From contig JAZDMK010000239.1 of NCBI GenBank assembly GCA_043800975.1, forward strand, positions 1 through 6,857: DNA of 6,857 nucleotides, in the 5' to 3' direction. Below the pieces are notes generated by a model that was given only the letters and a program-made list of their open reading frames with translations, searched no databases and was not told where the DNA came from. This DNA is from JAZDMK01 sp043800975 (lineage in GTDB: Bacteria > Bacteroidota > Bacteroidia > Bacteroidales > JAHJDW01). The translations under genes and the position numbers were made by a program. The first letter of the stretch is position 1. Each line of letters starts with the position of its first letter. Below, one piece after another: positions 1 to 4,631 of this stretch.

Positions 1-794
1 AGCAGCTGATGCCGGTGTATGATAAACCCATGATTTATTATCCGCTTTCTGTTTTAATGATGGCGGGAATCAATGAGATTTTAATCATTTCTACACCCTA
101 TGACCTTCCCGGCTTCCAGCGGTTGCTTGGTGCCGGAAAAAATCTGGGATGCAATTTCCAATATGCAGCACAGCATGTTCCCAACGGACTGGCTCAGGCT
201 TTTGTAATAGGAAAAGATTTTATTGGTAAAGATAATGCATCGCTTATTTTAGGAGACAATATTTTTTATGGCTCCGGCTTGCAGGAAATCGTTTATTCAT
301 GCAATGAGCCGGAGGGCGGAATTGTGTTCGCTTATCATGTTTCTGATCCCGAACGATACGGTGTAGTTGAATTCGATGATAACTTCAAAGCATTATCAAT
401 TGAAGAAAAGCCTGCAAACCCCAAATCAAACTATGCTGTTCCCGGGCTTTATTTTTATGATAATTCTGTTGTGGAAGTTGCGGCAAATATTAAACCGAGT
501 GCTCGCGGAGAATATGAAATTACAGATGTGAACAAATGGTATCTTGAAAACGAAAAACTGAAAGTAAAAATTCTTAGCCGTGGCACAGCATGGTTGGATA
601 CAGGTACTTTTGCATCGCTCATGCAAGCGGGGCAGTTTGTTCAGGTAATTGAAGAAAGACAGGGCTTGAAAATTGGATGCATTGAAGAGATTGCTTATCG
701 CCGAGGCTTTATTACTGCAGAACAACTTGAAGAAGTTGCACAACCTCTTTTAAAAAGTGGTTATGGTCAATATTTATTAAATCTTCCAGAATGA
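1..794 (+). CDS. rmlA: Glucose-1-phosphate thymidylyltransferase, 5' end missing
   Basis: Cytoplasmic enzyme that joins glucose 1-phosphate and dTTP to give dTDP-glucose and pyrophosphate, the first step to dTDP-L-rhamnose and other dTDP-deoxysugars for surface polysaccharide. The reading frame is open to the left edge: bases 3-8 encode Gln-Leu directly before the Met at base 9, matching the family's KQLxPVYDKPM segment. That Met is therefore internal, and about 25 residues carrying the N-terminal GGxGTRL nucleotide-binding loop lie outside the window. Counting from that Met, visible family motifs are LGDN (Asp83), the RYGVVEFD segment (116-123), IEEKP (131-135), GEYEITDVN (167-175) and WLDTGT (195-200, Asp198). 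Asp83 and Asp198 fit the family's two metal-binding aspartates. The C-terminal CIEEIAYRRGFI stretch is also typical. The visible 261 residues plus the missing part give the usual length of about 290. The stop overlaps the next start by four bases (ATGA), which implies translational coupling. The family call is very secure; rmlB, rmlC and rmlD are not in the window. Confidence 0.96.
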   Translation, partial: QLMPVYDKPMIYYPLSVLMMAGINEILIISTPYDLPGFQRLLGAGKNLGCNFQYAAQHVPNGLAQAFVIGKDFIGKDNASLILGDNIFYGSGLQEIVYSCNEPEGGIVFAYHVSDPERYGVVEFDDNFKALSIEEKPANPKSNYAVPGLYFYDNSVVEVAANIKPSARGEYEITDVNKWYLENEKLKVKILSRGTAWLDTGTFASLMQAGQFVQVIEERQGLKIGCIEEIAYRRGFITAEQLEEVAQPLLKSGYGQYLLNLPE

Positions 795-1735
795 ATACAA
801 GAAAAAACATATTAATAACGGGTGGCGCTGGCTTTGTCGGAAGCGCTTTAGCCGAACGCCTTCTTGCAGATGAAAATAATTTTGTCGTTATTGTTGATGA
901 TTTGACAACAGGTGAAATTCGAAAAATCCCTTCATTGGATAAAGGAAATGGAAGATTTATTCGCTGCGACGTCAACGATTACAGAGATATTTCCGAAGTA
1001 ATGTTATCATTCCATTTTGAATATGTATTTCACTATGCTGCTGTGGTAGGGGTGAAGCGTACTTTAAAAAATCCTGTTAAAGTTTTAAGTGATTTGCATG
1101 GTATCGAAAATCTTCTTCGCCTTTCAAAGAACAACGGTGTTAAACGTGTTTACTTTTCTTCATCGTCTGAAGTGTATGGAGAACCCGTTGAGATTCCCCA
1201 GAATGAGTCGACGACACCACTCAATTCACGCCTGCCCTATGCAATTGTAAAAAATGCAGGCGAAGCCTATTTGAAATCTTATCAACGCGAATACGGGCTT
1301 GAGTATACGATCTTTCGTTTTTTCAATACATATGGGCCAAAGCAGTCGAAAGATTTTGTTGTCTCCCGTTTTATTTCTTTAGCACTGGCTGGAAAAGACA
1401 TCCCGATTTATGGTGATGGAATGCAAACGCGCACATTTTGTTATGTAGATGATAACATTGAAGCAACTACAAATGCATATTATAAAAATCAATTTGTAAA
1501 TGATGTTGTCAATATTGGCGGAGGAATGGAGATTCCTATCCTTGAGTTGGCAAGAATGATAATAAAAATTACAGGATCAAAATCTCAGATTATTCATTTG
1601 CCTCCCTTAAAGGAAGGCGATATGAACCGTCGTGTTCCTGACCTGGTTAAGATGAATAAGCTTCTGAATAGAACGCCCATTTCTCTGGAAGATGGTTTGA
1701 AACGCTTACTCGAAAATACTACTTATATTATCTGA
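791..1735 (+). CDS. NAD-dependent nucleotide-sugar epimerase/dehydratase (UDP-glucuronate decarboxylase-like)
   Basis: Extended short-chain dehydrogenase/reductase of 314 residues, acting in the cytoplasm on a nucleotide-linked sugar. The Rossmann dinucleotide loop is TGGAGFVG (Gly11, Gly14, Gly17). Acidic Asp36-Asp37 at the end of the second strand indicate NAD rather than NADP. The catalytic YxxxK is Tyr150/Lys154, and the serine-rich SSSSEVYG lies at 123-130. Glu127 in that motif is found in UDP-glucuronate decarboxylases and 4,6-dehydratases, whereas GalE-type epimerases usually lack it. The C-terminal half (RFFNTYGP 176-183, YGDGMQTRTFCYVDD 207-221, NIGGG, and RRVPD 280-284) also resembles decarboxylases that make UDP-xylose. 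True RmlB is usually about 350 residues with a different loop after the second strand, so I disfavour it. The start is set by the ATGA overlap with rmlA and leaves the glycine loop at the expected distance from the N-terminus. The SDR family is certain; the exact reaction and sugar are inferred and could instead be a 4-epimerisation. Confidence 0.9.
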   Translation: MNTRKNILITGGAGFVGSALAERLLADENNFVVIVDDLTTGEIRKIPSLDKGNGRFIRCDVNDYRDISEVMLSFHFEYVFHYAAVVGVKRTLKNPVKVLSDLHGIENLLRLSKNNGVKRVYFSSSSEVYGEPVEIPQNESTTPLNSRLPYAIVKNAGEAYLKSYQREYGLEYTIFRFFNTYGPKQSKDFVVSRFISLALAGKDIPIYGDGMQTRTFCYVDDNIEATTNAYYKNQFVNDVVNIGGGMEIPILELARMIIKITGSKSQIIHLPPLKEGDMNRRVPDLVKMNKLLNRTPISLEDGLKRLLENTTYII

Positions 1736-1740
1736 CGATT

Positions 1741-2712
1741 ATGTTTAGCATTGATGAGTTACATCTGAAAGTTAGCGATGCTCTTGCAAAGCAAAACCTT
1801 ACGTTGTGTCCTTATGAATTGTATGAGCCCATATCGTATACCCTTGATTTAGGTGGAAAGCGCATACGTCCCGTTATGGTTTTGCTGGCTTGCAACTTGT
1901 TCACCGATGAAATTTCACATGCTTTGCCACCTGCAATGGCAATTGAATTTTTTCACAATTTCACGTTAATCCATGATGACATCATGGACGATGCACCAAT
2001 TCGCAGGAATAAACCTACAGTGTATAAAAAGTGGAATGCAAACACTGCGATACTCTCAGGTGATACCATGTTTGCCAAAGCCTATGAGCTGCTTTGTGAA
2101 ACGGATAAAGAATATTTGTATAAGATTCTCGGAACATTCACACGCACTGCTATTGAAGTCTGCGAAGGTCAGCAGTTCGACATGAATTTTGAAAAAGAAG
2201 AAAGTGTTCCTATTGATGAATATCTGAATATGATACGCCTGAAAACGGCAGTTCTGCTGGCAGCCAGCATGAATGTAGGTGCATGCATGGGCAATGCAAG
2301 TGATGAGGATGTTAAAAATTTATATTCTTTTGGAATCAATATCGGAATGGCTTTTCAGCTGCAGGATGATTTGCTGGATGTATATGCCGATCAGGAAAAA
2401 TTCGGAAAACAGCTTGGAAATGATATTGTAACCAACAAAAAAACATATCTCCTACTCAAAGCTTTTGAGCTTTGCAATGATTCACAGAAGGATCGTTTGC
2501 GTGCACTTTTAAAATTGAATGAACAGACTGAAATAAAGGTTGATGGCGTGAAAGCGTTGTATTACGAATTGGATATTCATAAGGTGACAACAAACGAAAT
2601 AGATATTTATTTTGATAAAGCGCTTGCTGATCTGGATAAAGTAAAAGTTGAAAATTCAAGAAAGCAGGAGCTTTTAAAATTTGTTTCCTTTCTGGTAAAA
2701 AGAGACTATTAA
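1741..2712 (+). CDS. Short-chain polyprenyl diphosphate synthase (farnesyl/geranylgeranyl type)
   Basis: Trans-isoprenyl diphosphate synthase of 323 residues, the normal length. It condenses isopentenyl diphosphate onto an allylic diphosphate in the cytoplasm. Motifs appear in the expected order: GGKRIRP (38-44), which binds diphosphate; the first aspartate-rich motif DDIMD (79-83), followed by Arg88-Arg89; Lys168-Thr169; FQLQDD (205-210), running into the second aspartate-rich motif DDLLD (209-213); then GND (226-228) and Lys233-Lys234. No two-residue insertion interrupts the first aspartate-rich motif. The residue five positions before it is Phe74, a bulky residue that in characterised family members limits chain length, so a C15 or C20 product is more likely than a C35-C50 quinone side chain. 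The ATG follows the upstream stop by only five bases, with no Shine-Dalgarno, so it is probably cotranscribed with the sugar-nucleotide genes. Product length cannot be fixed from sequence alone, so no gene symbol is given. Confidence 0.95.
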   Translation: MFSIDELHLKVSDALAKQNLTLCPYELYEPISYTLDLGGKRIRPVMVLLACNLFTDEISHALPPAMAIEFFHNFTLIHDDIMDDAPIRRNKPTVYKKWNANTAILSGDTMFAKAYELLCETDKEYLYKILGTFTRTAIEVCEGQQFDMNFEKEESVPIDEYLNMIRLKTAVLLAASMNVGACMGNASDEDVKNLYSFGINIGMAFQLQDDLLDVYADQEKFGKQLGNDIVTNKKTYLLLKAFELCNDSQKDRLRALLKLNEQTEIKVDGVKALYYELDIHKVTTNEIDIYFDKALADLDKVKVENSRKQELLKFVSFLVKRDY

Positions 2713-2721
2713 TTTTTGTGT

Positions 2722-3522
2722 ATGAAAAAAATTCTTCTCATCCTTGCACTTCTTGGTGCCTCTAAAGCATTCGTATACTCACAGAACCCCATCGTCGAGA
2801 TGTCCGGTAAAATGCTGCTGGGTTTTTATACAACCGAATATCAATATGCAGCCGTTGATAATTTTACACTTTGTGATAAAGCAATTTCCTACACATTATT
2901 TTCGTTAACAAAAAAAGTAACAATGGTGAATGGAAAAGGTGCAGAAATATACAGTGTTTATTGTTCAGATGCCTTTTCTGTAAAAATGGATGCGCCTTCC
3001 AATATGCCCGAACCCTGTATTGCTATTGGCGACTTAAGCTGGAATGCCCAACCCCGTGAAATTGTTGAGCTGAGTACAGCGACTGGAACTTATACAGATG
3101 CCACATCGGCTATTCTTAAAAAAGAAGGTATTTCAAACCCTGTAGTGAAGGTTAAGAAAGCTTTTCGTGTTGACATGGATGGAAATGGAAAGAATGAAGT
3201 AATTGTTGTTTCCGACAACTATCCCGAAATTCTGCCTTCTCATGCTGAAGCTGGGCATTATGCTGTAATTTATTTACGAAATGTAAAGGAAGACAATACA
3301 GTTGAAAATATTTTTATCGAAAAAGAAATCTATCAGAAAAATCAGGACCCCGAAGCACAACCACCGCAGCGTTTTGAATTATTAGGAATACTTGATGTGG
3401 ATCATGATGGCAAATTTGAAATTATTGTTTGTGCCTCCTATTACGAAGGGAATTCTTATATCGTCTACAAATTTGATGGAAAAAAATTCAATGCAGTTCT
3501 GGCAACAGGCTGTGGTGCATAA
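2722..3522 (+). CDS. Exported protein of unknown function with two calcium-loop (FG-GAP/VCBS-like) motifs
   Basis: I do not recognise a named family for the whole 266-residue protein. It begins with Lys2-Lys3 and a hydrophobic run (about residues 4-19), consistent with a Sec signal peptide. Cleavage is possible after Ala16 or Ser20; no lipobox cysteine is present, so it should be periplasmic or secreted. Two short segments match the D-x-D-x-[N/D]-G-x-x-E calcium-binding loop of FG-GAP/VCBS repeats: Asp151 to Glu159, followed by VIVV, and Asp225 to Glu233, followed by IIVC. Each loop leads into a predicted beta strand, as in beta-propeller-like repeats. Five cysteines (51, 81, 99, 237, 264) lie in the exported part. 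I chose the ATG at 2722 over the in-frame TTG at 2716 because it puts the lysines at the very N-terminus. It follows the prenyl synthase by nine bases and is probably the last gene of the unit, but nothing else ties it functionally to its neighbours. Confidence 0.82.
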   Translation: MKKILLILALLGASKAFVYSQNPIVEMSGKMLLGFYTTEYQYAAVDNFTLCDKAISYTLFSLTKKVTMVNGKGAEIYSVYCSDAFSVKMDAPSNMPEPCIAIGDLSWNAQPREIVELSTATGTYTDATSAILKKEGISNPVVKVKKAFRVDMDGNGKNEVIVVSDNYPEILPSHAEAGHYAVIYLRNVKEDNTVENIFIEKEIYQKNQDPEAQPPQRFELLGILDVDHDGKFEIIVCASYYEGNSYIVYKFDGKKFNAVLATGCGA

Positions 3523-3566
3523 GGATTTTTGAAAGCTATTTTTTAAAATCGTAAATCAAAAATATT

Positions 3567-4439
3567 TTACAGACCTCTCATCCATTCTTTACGAAGCATG
3601 GATGGATGATTCAAAGCCTCATCTATGGTGCTGATCAGAAGTTCCTGATCGCGGTTCAGAATTCCTTTTAATGAAAGATAATTGGATGCGTGATCGCTTC
3701 GGAAAATTGTTTCCTTTAATTTACAATGCAGTAATAATTCGCGCAGTTCAGTTAGAAGGCCTGGTGTGTCGGGCAGTTCAAAAGGTATCCCGATACGTTT
3801 CTGAAAGTGTTCTTCTCCGAAAGGAAAACTTAATACCAGCGTTGAAGCAAAATGAGGCTGCGTTTCATTTAAGATGGCGGCTGAATTTCTTGCATGTTGC
3901 AAACTTAATTCTTTTCCGCCCATACCGAGCAAAATCATTACACTGCTCTTGATGCCTGCAGCATGGGCTTTCAATAGACCCTCTGCAGTTGTTGCATAGG
4001 TTTCTCCTTTGCTGATTCTTTGCAGTACAACATCGTCGCCGGATTCAATTCCAACATAAATTAATGTGAGACCCGCTTCTTTCAGTTCCTGTAATTCATT
4101 AATGCTTTTAGCACGAAGATTACCGGGTGATGCATACGCACTCACTCGGTTCAGGCGGGGAAAGGAGTTTTTTAAAGCTTGCAGGATCTTTAAAAGTTTA
4201 GCTGTGGAAAGAACCATGGCATCTCCATCGGCGAGGAATATTTTGCGCGTGTCTGCTGCAACTTTCGATGCGTATTCAATTTCACGTAATACTTCTTCTT
4301 CTTTTTTTAAACTGAATTTTTTCGAAGTGTACATTTCGCAAAAAGTACAGCGGTTCCAGGAGCAGCCATTCGTGATTTGCAGAATAAGGGAATAAGCTTC
4401 GCTGGGAGGACGGAATAATGGCTCGCTGTAATTTATCAT
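3567..4439 (-). CDS. Radical SAM protein with a CX4CX2C cluster motif
   Basis: Predicted cytoplasmic radical S-adenosylmethionine enzyme of 290 residues, with a [4Fe-4S] cluster that cleaves SAM to a 5'-deoxyadenosyl radical. The cluster cysteines are Cys26, Cys31 and Cys34 within NGCSWNRCTFCEMY, so the spacing is CX4CX2C. Further radical SAM barrel features are FLADGDAM (68-75), in the position of the SAM-contacting second strand, and YVGIESGDD (128-136). The C-terminal segment around SDHASNYLSLKG (248-259) recurs in this COG1032-like group as I remember it. The reaction is unknown to me; such proteins are sometimes mislabelled as coproporphyrinogen oxidases. The frame remains open upstream to an ATG at 4475 and a TTG at 4481. 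I prefer the ATG at 4439 because it puts the conserved PLFRPPSEAYSLILQIT block at residues 7-23, close to where I expect this family to begin, and the extra 12-14 residues look unlike family sequence. It converges on the exported-protein gene and diverges from the outer-membrane receptor gene. Confidence 0.88.
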   Translation of the reverse strand: MINYSEPLFRPPSEAYSLILQITNGCSWNRCTFCEMYTSKKFSLKKEEEVLREIEYASKVAADTRKIFLADGDAMVLSTAKLLKILQALKNSFPRLNRVSAYASPGNLRAKSINELQELKEAGLTLIYVGIESGDDVVLQRISKGETYATTAEGLLKAHAAGIKSSVMILLGMGGKELSLQHARNSAAILNETQPHFASTLVLSFPFGEEHFQKRIGIPFELPDTPGLLTELRELLLHCKLKETIFRSDHASNYLSLKGILNRDQELLISTIDEALNHPSMLRKEWMRGL

Positions 4440-4461
4440 CGCGTAAAAATAATGAATTTGA

Positions 4462-4479
4462 GTCAACGAAAACATCGAC
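4462..4479 (-). other. Small RNA-type hairpin in the leader of the radical SAM gene
   Basis: Read on the minus strand, the arms GTCGATG and CGTTGAC flank a TTTT loop. The seven pairs comprise five Watson-Crick and two G-U pairs. On the plus strand the same two positions become A-C mismatches, so the fold is stable only as minus-strand RNA. It ends 22 bases before the chosen ATG at 4439. It also contains the alternative ATG at 4475, which would be part of the stem if that start were used. The stem is short, so a functional role is only suggested. Confidence 0.35.
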
Positions 4480-4543
4480 AAACTATTTGCGATCTCGATA
4501 TTTCCCGTTTGTCGGGTATTTATGGCTGTATATAGAATTTAAC

Positions 4544-4573
4544 CTGACAGAATTCATGGAACGTCTACTTTTG
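4544..4573 (+). promoter_or_regulatory. Predicted Bacteroidota-type promoter for the outer-membrane receptor gene
   Basis: TACTTTTG at 4566-4573 matches the Bacteroidota -7 consensus TAnnTTTG exactly. A weak -33 element, CTG in place of TTG, lies at 4544-4546, leaving a 19-base spacer that falls in the range reported for this phylum. Transcription would start near 4578-4580 and give a leader of about 50 nucleotides before the ATG at 4632. The imperfect -33 element suggests a weak or activator-dependent promoter. This is a pattern match only. Confidence 0.5.
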
Positions 4574-4608
4574 CATGTAACTTTTTTAAATAGTTAAACG
4601 TCCCATGA
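4554..4608. repeat. Imperfect inverted repeat spanning the predicted promoter
   Basis: TCATGGAACGT (4554-4564) and ACGTCCCATGA (4598-4608) are inverted copies matching at 10 of 11 positions, separated by 33 bases. The left arm ends one base before the -7 box and the right arm lies in the expected leader. The dyad centre, about 4581, coincides with the predicted transcription start. Because the left arm would not be transcribed from that promoter, a DNA operator bound by a dimeric or looping regulator is more plausible than an RNA hairpin. The arms stand out as GC-containing blocks in AT-rich surroundings. Confidence 0.45.
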
Positions 4609-4631
4609 TCAAATTTTCAAAAATTCCAGCA

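Noticed and set aside
426..975. Minus-strand open frames over rmlA and the SDR gene
   Set aside because: They are antisense to strongly conserved coding sequence and have no motif support.
791..1735. Annotation of the SDR gene as rmlB because it follows rmlA
   Set aside because: Length (314 versus about 350 residues) and the VDDLTTG segment after the second strand do not fit dTDP-glucose 4,6-dehydratase.
3524..3550. GATTTT ... AAAATC inverted match in the convergent gap, considered as a bidirectional terminator
   Set aside because: Only six pairs, almost all A-T, around a 15-base loop; too weak to call, although termination somewhere in this 44-base gap is likely.
4066..4395. Plus-strand open frame of 109 codons inside the radical SAM gene, and a similar one at 3671-3952
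   Set aside because: Both lie antisense to a gene with clear family motifs, and their translations show no recognisable domain or signal sequence.
4479..4485. Possible -7 box for the radical SAM gene on the minus strand (TAGTTTG)
   Set aside because: It is one base short of TAnnTTTG and I found no convincing -33 element behind it.
4504..4516. CCCG-TTTGT-CGGG hairpin in the divergent region
   Set aside because: A four-base stem that does not extend outward; it lacks a U-tract in either direction and occurs easily by chance.
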